Positions 15,935 to 24,024 of a stretch of DNA of 64,000 bases are shown one piece after another; position 1 is the stretch's first letter, and each line of letters starts with the position of its first letter. The notes under the pieces are model-generated. The model did not search any database, was not told the DNA's origin, and saw nothing but the letters and a program-made list of their open reading frames with translations. The translations under genes and the position numbers were made by a program. Source of the DNA: Lysinibacillus sphaericus (GTDB lineage Bacteria > Bacillota > Bacilli > Bacillales_A > Planococcaceae); the NCBI RefSeq assembly GCF_001629735.1, contig NZ_CP015224.1, positions 2,542,001-2,606,000 on the forward strand. Reading direction: 5' to 3'.

Positions 15935-16549
15935 TTACTTATTGTTATTTTCATTTAAGGAATCTGGATAAACCATCGTGTCAAATATCTCTCCATTTGT
16001 TTCATCTTTTAAATTTACTGTGACTTTATAATCTTCAATGTCTGCACCGTTAAATAGCTGGTAGTACATGCCTGCTAAAGCTAGTCCAAAAGATGCAATT
16101 GCATCGAAACTACCTTCAAACTTTTCTTTATTTACTGTCAGTGTAAACTCAGAAAAAGATTTATTATAAGTTACATCATTTATGGAAACAAAATCTTCGC
16201 TTGTTTTAAGTTCTTCTACACTTTTTACAATTCTTTCTTTTAATTCCTTCATCATCTTTTTGTGCTCAGATTTAGACATTTTATAAGTTAAAGATCCGTC
16301 TTCATTCTTAATAACTTCCTTAATGCCACTATTTTTCGCCTCAGAAATAATAGAATCTATGTCTTGCCCCTTGTATAATGTAGCTGGTATTGTGACTTCA
16401 ACATTTATAAGACCTTTATCAACTTTTAATGGTTCTTCGGATGCTTTATCAGCACCATCTGTTTTCTTCCCACTATCATCATCCTGATTACAAGCTATTA
16501 ACAAAATACTTAATAGCAATGTAAGTGGTAAAATAAGAAATTTTTTCAT
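15935..16549 (-). CDS. Predicted lipoprotein, function unknown
   Basis: A 204-aa protein starting at the ATG 16549 behind a GGAGAAGGGAG ribosome site. The signal MKKFLILPLTLLLSILLIAC-NQ ends in a lipobox (LIAC), followed by an Asp/Lys-rich linker and a domain with alternating charged helices and strands. Like its downstream neighbour it should be exported and anchored to the outer face of the membrane. No enzymatic motif is visible. The pair may derive from one duplication of architecture but the domains are not obviously similar. Confidence 0.75.
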   Translation of the reverse strand: MKKFLILPLTLLLSILLIACNQDDDSGKKTDGADKASEEPLKVDKGLINVEVTIPATLYKGQDIDSIISEAKNSGIKEVIKNEDGSLTYKMSKSEHKKMMKELKERIVKSVEELKTSEDFVSINDVTYNKSFSEFTLTVNKEKFEGSFDAIASFGLALAGMYYQLFNGADIEDYKVTVNLKDETNGEIFDTMVYPDSLNENNNK

Positions 16550-16820
16550 TTTTTTTAATCTCCCTTCTCCACAAATATACATGGATAATGAAGGAATATC
16601 TATTACTATTTTCATATTTCTACATATTTTACGCTTTACAATAAAAAACACCCGTTCCGAAATGGAGGAAGCTGTATCTGTATGGCTAAGTATTTATTAG
16701 CAGGTTTCTTATATGGAATGGACGAAGATTGAGAAGGAATTCCTAACCCTTCCGATCCATGCAGCATTAAAATACTTCAGCGTTTAGGTATCATTAACAA
16801 ACAGCAATAAAAACAAAAAA

Positions 16821-16858
16821 GTGACCAGATACTCATTTTTAATTGAGCGCCTGGTTAC
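16821..16858. terminator. Rho-independent terminator downstream of the DUF421 gene
   Basis: GTGACCAG pairs with CTGGTTAC (one G-U pair); A-rich sequence on one side and TTTTGTTT on the other allow use in both directions. It follows the stop of the minus-strand gene starting at 17551. The stretch 16,652-16,820 shows no gene I can support. Confidence 0.6.
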
Positions 16859-16864
16859 TTTTGT

Positions 16865-17551
16865 TTAGAATTTTTGTATAAATAAACTTCCATCAGATTG
16901 AATTTCAGCATAAAACACTTCTTTGACCTCTTTTATATTTGCCCTGCTTAATTCGTTTTCTAACCAATCTCTACTTTTACCAACCTCCAATAAATTTTTC
17001 GGTAATAATTTTCCATCAGCAATTATTTCAATAGGTAAATAAGTCGGCGGCGAAGGATATATTTGTAAGTCGCTTTTTTGTGTTCCTTGATATTCAGGTT
17101 TTTTGAGAATACTAAGTCTACCATTTGGTTCTAGAATGGCGAAATCTATTTCTGCTATTGAAAAGATTTGATATTGCCTAATCAACATCGTCAGGTCATC
17201 GATATTAACACCTGTTCTTTTTAATGCTTTTCTGTCTATCTTTCCATGTTTTATAATAATGGTAGGTTGACCATCAAAGATCACTCTAATTTTTCCAGAC
17301 TTAAGACTTATATAACTGACTATTATAGTAAGTGAACACCAAATTACTAGGCTGAGTAAATCCTTTGTGTAATCTTTTGTACTAAGAACAACCATATTTG
17401 CAGCCATTGATCCTATTGTTATTCCTGTTACATAGTTAAAAAAAGTTAAATGACTTAATTGTTTTTTTCCTAAAAGACGTGTAAGAGCTAGAAGGACAAA
17501 AAAAGTAATAACTGTTTCACTCGCTATCTGTAAGTAGCTTACATCGTTCAT
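16865..17551 (-). CDS. DUF421 family membrane protein (YetF/YcaP-like)
   Basis: A 228-aa protein with three N-terminal membrane helices (about residues 8-25, 38-58, 65-85) and a soluble C-terminal domain containing LTMLIRQYQIFSIAEIDFAI, LEPNGRLS and a conserved hydrophobic core, the layout of the DUF421/YetF family. Such proteins are frequent in spore-forming bacilli, and no reaction is firmly established. It is transcribed alone and has its own terminator. Confidence 0.85.
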   Translation of the reverse strand: MNDVSYLQIASETVITFFVLLALTRLLGKKQLSHLTFFNYVTGITIGSMAANMVVLSTKDYTKDLLSLVIWCSLTIIVSYISLKSGKIRVIFDGQPTIIIKHGKIDRKALKRTGVNIDDLTMLIRQYQIFSIAEIDFAILEPNGRLSILKKPEYQGTQKSDLQIYPSPPTYLPIEIIADGKLLPKNLLEVGKSRDWLENELSRANIKEVKEVFYAEIQSDGSLFIQKF

Positions 17552-17782
17552 TGTTTCACCCCTGTCTATAATAGAATGGTCAAGTATTTAAGAAATTACA
17601 CAAATAGCCTAGGCTCAACAAAGATAAAATGGCAAAGGAATTAACAAGGAAAGTTTTTTAGAATATGGTCTAAGGGTAATCGTTTTGCCTCCTAGTAGTG
17701 ATATCTAACACGAATATTCCTCCCGCCTATTTTTTATAAGAATCAAAACTTTTAAGTTTTGCACTGTATAAATAAAAAAAAA

Positions 17783-17800
17783 CCACCTCGTATGAGATGG
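17783..17800 (-). terminator. Terminator of the small lipoprotein gene
   Basis: On the minus strand CCATCTC and GAGGTGG form a stem with one mismatch and are followed by a run of nine T. It lies about 55 bases after the stop at 17858. Confidence 0.65.
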
Positions 17801-17857
17801 ATACATCATTCTAGCTATTCAATTAAAGCACCACGTTTGTTGAACAAGTTATTTTGT

Positions 17858-18247
17858 TTACCCTTCAACAATTGCAAGATATTTTTTGATTTCTCCTTTA
17901 GATTCTACAATTAAAATCTCTCCTCGTTCTTTGGTGGAAAAAATCTTTGTACCAACAGGAAGTTTATTCGACATCCCATCTCTAAAATCTGTATTAGCAT
18001 CATTTTTTGTTTTTATTTCACCGATTTGAACATCCTTTGTTAAAGACAATTCTTCAACCCAATCAATATTAGCTTTGTAGATAACTCCATCATACTGAAA
18101 AATATCAGCATCAGAATCTAATGTTAAAACTTCTTCGGCATTTATCCTGTCAATTGATACGGTTGTAGTTCCCCCTTGAATATTGCATCCTGTAACCATG
18201 AATAAAGCTAATGCGACCAAACCATAGAATAATTTTTTTATTTTCAA
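17858..18247 (-). CDS. Small predicted lipoprotein
   Basis: A 129-aa protein. A TTG at 18247, 5-7 bases after AGGTGGG, is the preferred start; a GTG at 18256 lies inside that ribosome site. The N-terminus contains a hydrophobic segment LFYGLVALALFMVTGC with lipobox VTGC. The mature part is acidic, with a short beta-rich stretch ending KGEIKKYLAIVEG. The C-terminal part resembles domains that report conversion of a variable into a regulated value (KLPVGTKIF), but I do not recognise a family. Confidence 0.65.
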   Translation of the reverse strand: MKIKKLFYGLVALALFMVTGCNIQGGTTTVSIDRINAEEVLTLDSDADIFQYDGVIYKANIDWVEELSLTKDVQIGEIKTKNDANTDFRDGMSNKLPVGTKIFSTKERGEILIVESKGEIKKYLAIVEG

Positions 18248-18361
18248 TCCACCCACCTCTTTTATATAGACACCAATTGTCTACCAAAAGTTACATATTC
18301 AACTACATGTGGATTCGACTAAAAAGAATCTCAAAAAAAATTACATTAAAATGTAAATAAA

Positions 18362-18395
18362 AAACTACACTTATTACAACTAATAAGTGTAGTTT
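18362..18395 (-). terminator. 15-bp perfect hairpin, terminator of the pseudogene to its right
   Basis: AAACTACACTTATTA pairs perfectly with TAATAAGTGTAGTTT around a 4-base loop; on the minus strand TTTTATTTACATTTT follows. It belongs to the decayed minus-strand gene ending at 18549. The rest of 18,248-18,548 contains no gene I can support. Confidence 0.7.
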
Positions 18396-18548
18396 GAACT
18401 TAACAGTGTTCTGTTAATTGTGAGAAATGTAGATTCAAGAATTTTTTTAATTTTATCAAATTATTAAATTAATGGTATATTGTTGTAGAAGTTATATACC
18501 CCTTTATATGTGCTGTATTCATAAAAAGTAATTTATAGTTTTTGTATA

Positions 18549-19046
18549 CTAGTGACCAGTTTTAGTCTGGTTGCCAATATCTTCTTCAATACAATATATA
18601 GTTTTCTTCTCGTTGTTTGTCATTGTAGCTATTAGTGCTGTAGCAATTGTGGCTAGAATTCCTATAACAACAGAAGTAGTAATACTTGTTAAATTAAAAG
18701 AACCGGGATTTGTATACTCATAAATCCATGAGACACCTACACCACCACCTTGATTATTGGAAACAGTCGATAGCCTATCTTTAACTTCAAAGAAACAGTT
18801 TCTTCATCGTCAGTTACTTCTACACTTTCGATAAAATTAACAAAATCATTTGAAATTTTCTCACCATTTACATAAGTAATAGTTAATGACATGTATCGCA
18901 GTATCTGTTGTATGACCATCAGTTACTGTAATCATTTTAAAATTACCTGCGATATTTATGCTTACATCATAAGTTACTCCTTCTACAGTAACTTGATATT
19001 GATTGTTAGGCAAAGTCAAAGTATCAGCATTTGCTTCTTGTGCAGA
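18549..19046 (-). pseudogene. Decayed gene for a surface protein with C-terminal membrane helix (two frameshifts)
   Basis: Three consecutive pieces in different frames read as one protein: QYQVTVEGVTYDVSINIAG to GHTTDTA (about 19046-18900), MSLTITYVNGEKISNDFV to EETVSLKL (about 18893-18780), and DRLSTVSNNQGGGVGVSW followed by a helix SVVIGILATIATALIATM and a short tail, stopping at 18549-18551. Each switch needs one frameshift, and no start codon is found for the N-terminal piece, so the 5' end is also lost. The parent protein probably was a membrane-anchored small surface protein. Function unknown. Confidence 0.65.
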
Positions 19047-19104
19047 ATAGAATGAATGAATGGATATTTTGAAAATGTAAATATTTTAGAAAGGCGGTTT
19101 TTTA

Positions 19105-19287
19105 GTGACTTTTAGACTTATGAAAATCATTATTAGTATTTTAATTGTTATTTTAGGTGCTTCGTTTTGGAGTATTACTATGAATGCAGAATTAATCAAA
19201 AACATTACATTAAAAATAGTTGGAACTATTGTACTTTATATTGGATTTAAGTATTTGCTTAAAAATGTATATCCTAATAAAAATTAA
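19105..19287 (+). CDS. Small two-helix membrane protein
   Basis: A 60-aa protein from GTG 19105, preceded by AAAGGCGG at proper distance. It consists of two hydrophobic helices (about residues 6-23 and 36-54) with a short basic tail. No family recognised. It is flanked by pseudogenes and IS debris, so it may itself be a remnant, but the ribosome site and intact frame speak for a real gene. Confidence 0.45.
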   Translation: MTFRLMKIIISILIVILGASFWSITMNAELIKNITLKIVGTIVLYIGFKYLLKNVYPNKN

Positions 19288-19317
19288 AATTAAAATCCCT
19301 GATTTTTTTAGGTGATA

Positions 19318-19449
19318 TGATCACCTTTAGGTAGACAATGTTAAAAAAACTAAAGTACGCTGTAGATAACATTATACGCAATGGGAATTTTCGATGTCGA
19401 GAAAAAATAATACGTATTCAAATGAGTTGAAATTAGAAGTAATAAAGGC
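19318..19449 (+). mobile_element. Left-end fragment of an IS3-family element
   Basis: A terminal sequence TGATCACCTTTAGGTAGACA is followed by an untranslated leader and then ATG TCG AGA, encoding MSRKNNTYSNELKLEVIKAY, the typical N-terminus of IS3/IS150-group OrfA (helix-turn-helix protein). After about 20 codons the sequence changes abruptly into the 3' end of a minus-strand kinase-like pseudogene, so everything downstream of the OrfA start is lost. Confidence 0.65.
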
Positions 19450-19767
19450 TTATTGGGTGGGAGAAATGAAACCTTTCTAAAATAAAGAATAAGCCTTTTG
19501 AACGTTGGGTTTGTCCAATTTCTCTTGACCAATTATTTAACATTTTCAACATCGTGACTCTTTCCCTTAAGACTTGTAAGTGTTCCTCTCGACTTAACGA
19601 CTTTAATTCACCATTTACTTTGTGTAATACTTGCGAATAATGCTCACTGAGAACTATGACACTACGTTCAGCATCATCACTTGCGTGAAATTGTTTCAAC
19701 GCTTTTAAAACTGATTTTTTCCAGCATTCGAATAGCCTTCTAATATTACCCCTCTAAAATTATTCAT
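19450..19767 (-). pseudogene. P-loop kinase pseudogene (deoxynucleoside/thymidylate kinase-like)
   Basis: From ATG 19767 (GAGGGAGAAAAA before it) the frame reads MNNFRGVILEGYSNAGK, a Walker A start, then a frameshift in a poly-A run near 19719 leads into LKALKQFHASDDAERSVIVL and on to SKGLFFILERFHFSHP, the ERFH/S motif typical of dNK/TMPK-like enzymes. The gene is cut at 19450 by the IS3-family fragment, losing roughly the C-terminal half. Family assignment rests on the P-loop and ERF motifs and is moderate. Confidence 0.65.
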
Positions 19768-20064
19768 TTTTTCTCCCTCTAATTAATGTTATCTCTATCT
19801 AAATAAAAAGCACCCACGAATTTTAATTATTTGATTTATAGTTAATTACAACTAAAGCAAATAAAATTTGATTATCAATATTTTTATAATATTTATAGTT
19901 TTTCCATTTCATTCTTATATATAAATACTATGCATATACTAGTTGCCTTTTTACTCATCTCAAAGATTACACCTCTACAAGAACATATATTCCCTTTTGC
20001 TCAACTTTATTATACTGTATACTTAATTTTATTTTCAAATTTTTACATTTAAGGGAGGGATAAT

Positions 20065-20355
20065 ATGAGCCCAGAACAAATTACTCAGATTTATTCGTTT
20101 TACTTCTTAACCACACCAATTTTAGTAAGGTTAATTGTATTTAATTTTATTTTTAAAGAACACAAACGTTTAATGGTTATTTTATTGGATTCAATTGTTT
20201 TAATATCAACAACTATTTGGTTAATATTGGTTAATGATGTAATATTACCTCTACCTTCAATAACTTTAAATGGTTCTATTGTACTTTATATAATTTTGAT
20301 TATTGACATAGCTTTTAATGTTAATCGATTAAAAAAAGCAAAACTCAGACTGTAG
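20065..20355 (+). CDS. Small membrane protein, function unknown
   Basis: A 96-aa protein with three hydrophobic segments (about residues 15-30, 36-58, 68-86) and a basic C-terminus, preceded by AAGGGAGGGATAAT. A strong terminator follows directly after the stop. No family recognised. The intact frame, ribosome site and terminator support a real gene. The preceding 19,768-20,064 is AT-rich and holds no visible gene. Confidence 0.6.
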   Translation: MSPEQITQIYSFYFLTTPILVRLIVFNFIFKEHKRLMVILLDSIVLISTTIWLILVNDVILPLPSITLNGSIVLYIILIIDIAFNVNRLKKAKLRL

Positions 20356-20391
20356 ACAAACTCAAAAAATTTGAGAGTTTGCCTACAGTCT
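20347..20391 (+). terminator. Rho-independent terminator
   Basis: AGACTGTAGACAAACTC pairs with GAGTTTGCCTACAGTCT (16 of 17 positions) followed by TTTTTTCTTTT. It overlaps the last codons of the small membrane protein gene. Confidence 0.85.
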
Positions 20392-20407
20392 TTTTTCTTT
20401 TACAATA

Positions 20408-20602
20408 ACGCAGGAGTCGCCGCCCTTTGTTTCAATCAACTTATACATAAAGTAACCCGTCTACATAGCGTGTTGAAAAGTAAATTTTTGAGGTGATAAA
20501 CGATAATGACAAGAATCAAACCAATGAACGAGAACAATTAGAAATGTTAATGATTGATCAATTAGTTCCCAACGATCATTTAGTGCGAAAACTAGAAATC
20601 CC
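20408..20602 (+). mobile_element. Truncated 5' end of an IS1182-like element
   Basis: The sequence from GCAGGAGTCGCCGCCC through the leader GAGGTGATAAACGATAATGAC and the first approximately 25 transposase codons is nearly the same as the start of the element at 57912-58874. It then breaks off after GTGCGAAAACTAGAAAT. Base changes within the start region and loss of the terminal half of the palindromic end show it is dead. Confidence 0.8.
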
Positions 20603-20621
20603 TTAAGGATACTCTTGGTAA

Positions 20622-20705
20622 TCATTTAGATTCGTTCACTGATAATTTATCTTTATCTACAATTTTTCCATCTGCTGTCCATACATACTCTTCTTCACTA
20701 GACAT
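20622..20705 (-). CDS. Possible 27-aa peptide
   Basis: An ATG at 20705 opens a 27-codon frame of acidic, hydrophilic composition (MSSEEEYVWTADGKIVDKDK). The ribosome site is weak. It follows the 75-aa frame at 20727-20954 on the same strand. I list it only because the composition is protein-like; it could equally be the remnant of a larger gene. Confidence 0.25.
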   Translation of the reverse strand: MSSEEEYVWTADGKIVDKDKLSVNESK

Positions 20706-20726
20706 AATATTTCTATATTTTAATAA

Positions 20727-20954
20727 TTAATTAATTACTACATCTAAACTCTCCATGTTATTAAAAGCAAGTGTTACAGGTGCATCATTTAGGCTTAATG
20801 GTGTATCAAATGGCAATTCTGTTCCGATAGGCACAGGGTTAATTTTAGTGAATTGAATAACACCAGAATCTCTTTCTTCACTACACCCTATACAAACACC
20901 TATATCTCCTCTGCCAAATAATATTTGAACAGAACTATTGTTTAGTATTGGCAT
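20727..20954 (-). CDS. Small hypothetical protein
   Basis: A 75-aa frame with two Cys in a VCIGCSEERD segment and a Pro-rich middle (INPVPIGTELPFDTPLSLND). No signal peptide or membrane segment and only a weak ribosome site. The composition resembles small phage- or plasmid-derived proteins. No family recognised; it may be a remnant in an area full of decayed elements. Confidence 0.4.
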   Translation of the reverse strand: MPILNNSSVQILFGRGDIGVCIGCSEERDSGVIQFTKINPVPIGTELPFDTPLSLNDAPVTLAFNNMESLDVVIN

Positions 20955-21010
20955 GACAAATGTTAATATTAATCATTGTAAACATCGTTGTATATGAAAA
21001 GGAGAGAATA

Positions 21011-21205
21011 ATGGTGCCTGATAACAAAACATCTGAAGCACAAAAACGACCTACACAGGCTTATCGAGAAAAATAAAGAGATAAAACAAGGAAACAATCA
21101 GCGAAGAGTTCTGCTAAGACGAATATTAATAAGTACTGTGATTTAATGACTTGGCTGAATTAAAAGAGATCATTGGGGCTCGTGAACAGAAATTAAAAGT
21201 GAGTA
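21011..21205 (+). pseudogene. Remnant of a small phage-type gene
   Basis: After GGAGAGAATA the frame starts ATG GTG CCT GAT, giving MVPDNKTSEAQKRPTQAYRE, then meets TAA, continues as RDKTRKQSAKSSAKT-like sequence, and after a frameshift reads LKEIIGAREQKLK. The parts together match the layout of short basic proteins that are common next to prophage genes in bacilli. The nonsense codon plus frameshift mark it as dead. Confidence 0.55.
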
Positions 21206-21236
21206 AATTAATAAAGACCAGGTACTCTCTTTGATA

Positions 21237-21703
21237 TGCTCCCTATTAGGTAGACAGATGAAAAAATAAAATCTGTTTATCTAAGGGGAGTATTTTTTAT
21301 GGGGCGAAGCAAACATCCACTCGAGTTGAAACTATATATCCTTCAATTGTTCGAAGAAGGTCACTATTCTATCAATGAATTGTGTGAAAGGTTTTCAATA
21401 TACATCAAAGGAATTTAAGCGAATTGTGGAAACTGCCAATATGACACAGAGTATGTCCCGTATTGGTCGATGTATTGATAACGGACCAATTGAATCATTT
21501 TGGGGCACATTGAAGTGTGAGAAATATTATTTACATAAGTACGATTCATATGAAGAGTTAAAACTAGCGATTGATGATTATATTCATTTTTATAATTACT
21601 ATCGTTATCAGAAAAGATTAAGCGACTTGAGTCCGTTAGAATTCAGGACTCAAGCCGCTTAATACATTTTTTATTATTTCCACTGTCTACTTGACGGGGT
21701 GCA
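21237..21703 (+). mobile_element. Internally deleted IS150-like (IS3-family) element
   Basis: Imperfect 21-bp terminal inverted repeats are visible: TGCTCCCTATTAGGTAGACAG at the left and the reverse complement of TGCACCCCGTCAAGTAGACAG at the right. Inside, the OrfA start MGRSKHPLELKLYILQLFEE is joined after about 32 codons, by a deletion, to the OrfB C-terminus with the DDE-region NGPIESFWGTLKCEKYYLHK and the end LSDLSPLEFRTQAA. The catalytic Asp residues and most of OrfB are lost, so this 467-bp element is only mobilisable in trans, if at all. Confidence 0.85.
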
Positions 21704-21798
21704 GTTCAAAAATAGTTCCTGATCTTTTTTGGGTTTGGGGAGTTTTGTTAAAATTAATTTCAATAATAAATCCAACAGTTTTGGAACTAAATCTCTCG

Positions 21799-22092
21799 TT
21801 ATTTTATGATGGTTGGTACTATTAATAGTAATATTGAGCATGAAATTAAAGTTAAAGTTATTTTTTTTGATAGTTTTTTTTGATTGGGACCTTCATAAAA
21901 GCCTGAGAATTGTAACTTATTACGATATAGAACGAACAATATTATGTATATTGCTATCCCTGGAAACCAGCCAATATCATTATCAATATTTGTTTGTAAA
22001 GTGGAATAAATGAGCTTTACTACTCCCCACATAAGAAAACCAAAAACTATAAAAATAAAAAGGATTCTTATTAATTCTAAGAATATTTTCAT
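21799..22092 (-). CDS. Small membrane protein
   Basis: A 97-aa protein from the ATG at 22092; the frame is open further upstream but there it overlaps the secreted-protein gene. Three hydrophobic segments are visible (ILFIFIVFGFLMWGVVKLIY, an IAIYIILFVLY stretch and a C-terminal ISCSILLLIVPTII). It directly follows a secreted-protein gene on the same strand, so the two may be a secreted factor and its membrane partner or immunity protein; this is inference. Confidence 0.5.
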   Translation of the reverse strand: MKIFLELIRILFIFIVFGFLMWGVVKLIYSTLQTNIDNDIGWFPGIAIYIILFVLYRNKLQFSGFYEGPNQKKLSKKITLTLISCSILLLIVPTIIK

Positions 22093-22135
22093 TGCATTAG
22101 ATCTTTTCTCAATAACTTTAATCACCCTCTTATTC

Positions 22136-22816
22136 CTATTCGAATGCTCGTACTGAATAAGTTGAACCAGACGTTGTTGTAATGCGAATTTTAGCATTAG
22201 TATATGTATATACAACGCCTACAGCAGCATAATCTTTCATATCATTAAGAGAAAAAGCCTTAGAAAAATCCTTTGTTTTTGTACTATCTATCGAACCATC
22301 ATAAACTACACCTAATCCATTACCTCCAACAACTCCATAAGCAGAATTAGTTACCGAAAGTTCAGCTTTAGAAGTATCATGTCCGGAATTGAAATCGACA
22401 ATTATTCTTCCACCATAGCTATGGCTTAAAAGGTTGATATTAGAAGTAATACTTCCCGAAAATTTTATTTTACCAAATCCGCCAGTTTTATCAAATTTCT
22501 CTGTATATGAGCTTTTAAAAATACCCATCCCATAAGGTTGTATATCACCTGTTTGACTAGTTTGCTCAACTTTATTATTAGCATAGTTTTGAACAAATTC
22601 AGTATCTTCCATAGAGAATGGTTCATATAATTCATATGTAGAGTTTAATTGTTCAAATCTATCATAAATTTCTTCAGATGTTAAATTCTTATTAGCATCG
22701 TATACTAAATTTTCTGTACCTGTATTTATCATCTCTTCTGCAAAAGCAGGGGCAGTGCTAACACTAACTATTGCTGCAGTCAAAGCAGTTGTAGCTACAA
22801 ATTTTTTATAAAACAT
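22136..22816 (-). CDS. Secreted protein, function unknown
   Basis: A 226-aa protein from ATG 22816 (GGGAGAGATTTTA ribosome site; the frame is open five codons further up). The signal peptide MFYKKFVATTALTAAIVS ends at PAFA-EE. An Asn/Glu-rich segment follows, then a Gly/Ser/Thr-rich beta domain from about residue 95 (SYTEKFDKTGGFGKIKFSGS). No Cys is present in the mature part. I do not recognise a family. The promoter region has an unusual array of repeated TGGCGTGA boxes, so expression is probably tightly controlled. Confidence 0.7.
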   Translation of the reverse strand: MFYKKFVATTALTAAIVSVSTAPAFAEEMINTGTENLVYDANKNLTSEEIYDRFEQLNSTYELYEPFSMEDTEFVQNYANNKVEQTSQTGDIQPYGMGIFKSSYTEKFDKTGGFGKIKFSGSITSNINLLSHSYGGRIIVDFNSGHDTSKAELSVTNSAYGVVGGNGLGVVYDGSIDSTKTKDFSKAFSLNDMKDYAAVGVVYTYTNAKIRITTTSGSTYSVRAFE

Positions 22817-22920
22817 TAAAATCTCTCCCATATTTTAAATTAAATTTAAATATAATATTTTTTATTGTTTACTATAGCATCTTAACTTTCCCTCGAGTTC
22901 ATTTATTACCTTAACATCCA

Positions 22921-23040
22921 GTATAATACAATTTCAACAGTGAGTTCACGCCATTTTTTTAGCGTTACACCGCCATTTATTAACCATTTTTCTTTAATTC
23001 ACGCCAAATCACGCCACTCAATGTATTTTTTTATGGCGCA
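22921..23040 (-). promoter_or_regulatory. Helically phased TGGCGTGA repeats upstream of the secreted-protein gene
   Basis: On the minus strand, TGGCGTGA starts at 23016 and 23006, a degenerate TGGTTAAT at about 22986, TGGCGGTG at 22975 and TGGCGTGA at 22953. The offsets (0, 10, 30, 41, 63 bases) are near multiples of one helical turn. A TATACT -10-like hexamer lies about 25 bases after the last copy. This looks like a multi-site activator or repressor region. The remaining stretch 22,832-23,206 shows no gene. Confidence 0.5.
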
Positions 23041-23206
23041 CTTCACATTTTTTATACTATAATAGTAATGGTATTTGTAAAAAATATGAATAAAGTGATT
23101 TAAATGTATATTTTGTGATTAAAAATCATTTAATCCTTGTTCACATAATTTACATATTTAACTAATAAAAAAGCCCATTACCAATTAAGATAACGGGTAT
23201 GTGCTG

Positions 23207-23640
23207 TTAAGCGCTACGTTGTGCAATGATAATCTTCAATCCTTCAAAATCACCACTAGTCATAGTTCCATTATCGAATTTCTCCAACCAAGATTCATTA
23301 ATCAATCCTTTATCGACTGCTTGTTGAATATAATCATGTACTGCAGCTTTTGCGGTTGTACTTGTGAATTTCATCGTATCATCATCCTTTTCTGTATGTT
23401 GTTCTGATTCATTTGGTTTCATTGCTTCCTCTATGCGTTTCAGGAAGAACTGTTTTAACAGCTTTGCAATGTATTGAACAGCGTTTTCTTCTGCAACTCC
23501 ATAACGCACACCACCACTTTTGCTGTAACAAATTTCGATACCAATTGAAAGGCGATTACCTTTCTTTAGTGCGTTTCGATCTTTGTCGCCTACACCATCT
23601 CCATAATGCCACGCACCACGGTTGAAAGGTATTGCTTGAA
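23207..23640 (-). pseudogene. Prophage N-acetylmuramoyl-L-alanine amidase, 5'-truncated
   Basis: The open frame extends upstream of 23509 and reads AIPFNRGAWHYGDGVGDKDR, LSIGIEICYSKSGG and VRYGVAEENAVQYIAKLL, the zinc-amidase (amidase_2/PGRP) core, followed by a linker and a C-terminal domain with AAVHDYIQQAVDKGLINESW, typical of phage endolysins of bacilli. The N-terminal part before about 23,640 is missing or frameshifted, and the region upstream (to about 23,865) holds traces of another phage gene ([20 protein letters not shown]) with stops. It is a prophage remnant. Confidence 0.75.
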
Positions 23641-23865
23641 TTAGCTCTTTATCAACTGTTTAAATTTTGATTAACGACTCCACTCATGATGCCAGTTGCA
23701 TAATTAATATCATTAAGACTGTTAATTGTTAAAACACATGATGCACTTTTACCGTTTACTATAACTGCGCTACGCTATTTGTAGTTTGATTGAACCAAGC
23801 TTGATATTGATTAAATATTGTAGTTGTATCTACTTGATCCACTGTGCCGTGTACGATACCAGGAA

Positions 23866-23998
23866 CTCAACGACTATATTCACTACTACAATCACAAACG
23901 AATGAAAGAAAAATTAAAAGACCTAAGCCCGGTGGAGTACCGAACTCAGGTCTTAGCAGTTGCTTAACTAAATATGTCTAACTTTTTTGGGTCAGATC
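23866..23998 (+). mobile_element. 3' end of an IS3-family element
   Basis: The plus strand encodes [20 protein letters not shown] followed by [13 protein letters not shown] and a stop, the conserved C-terminus of IS3/IS150-group OrfB. The terminal sequence TGTCTAACTTTTTTGGGTCA follows. The rest of the element to the left is absent. Confidence 0.75.
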
Positions 23999-24024
23999 AA
24001 AATAAGCCAATTGGCTTTTTTATA

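Noticed and set aside
16681-16815. Protein-like fragment MAKYLLAGFLYGMDED followed by stops
   Set aside because: Too short and interrupted by several stops; no recognisable parent gene.
18231-18260. GTG at 18256 as start of the small lipoprotein
   Set aside because: It lies inside the AGGTGGG ribosome site; the TTG at 18247 has correct spacing.
22931-23040. CRISPR-like or tandem repeat array from the repeated ACGCCA boxes
   Set aside because: Repeats are only 8 bases, unevenly spaced and without spacers of constant length; better explained as regulator sites.
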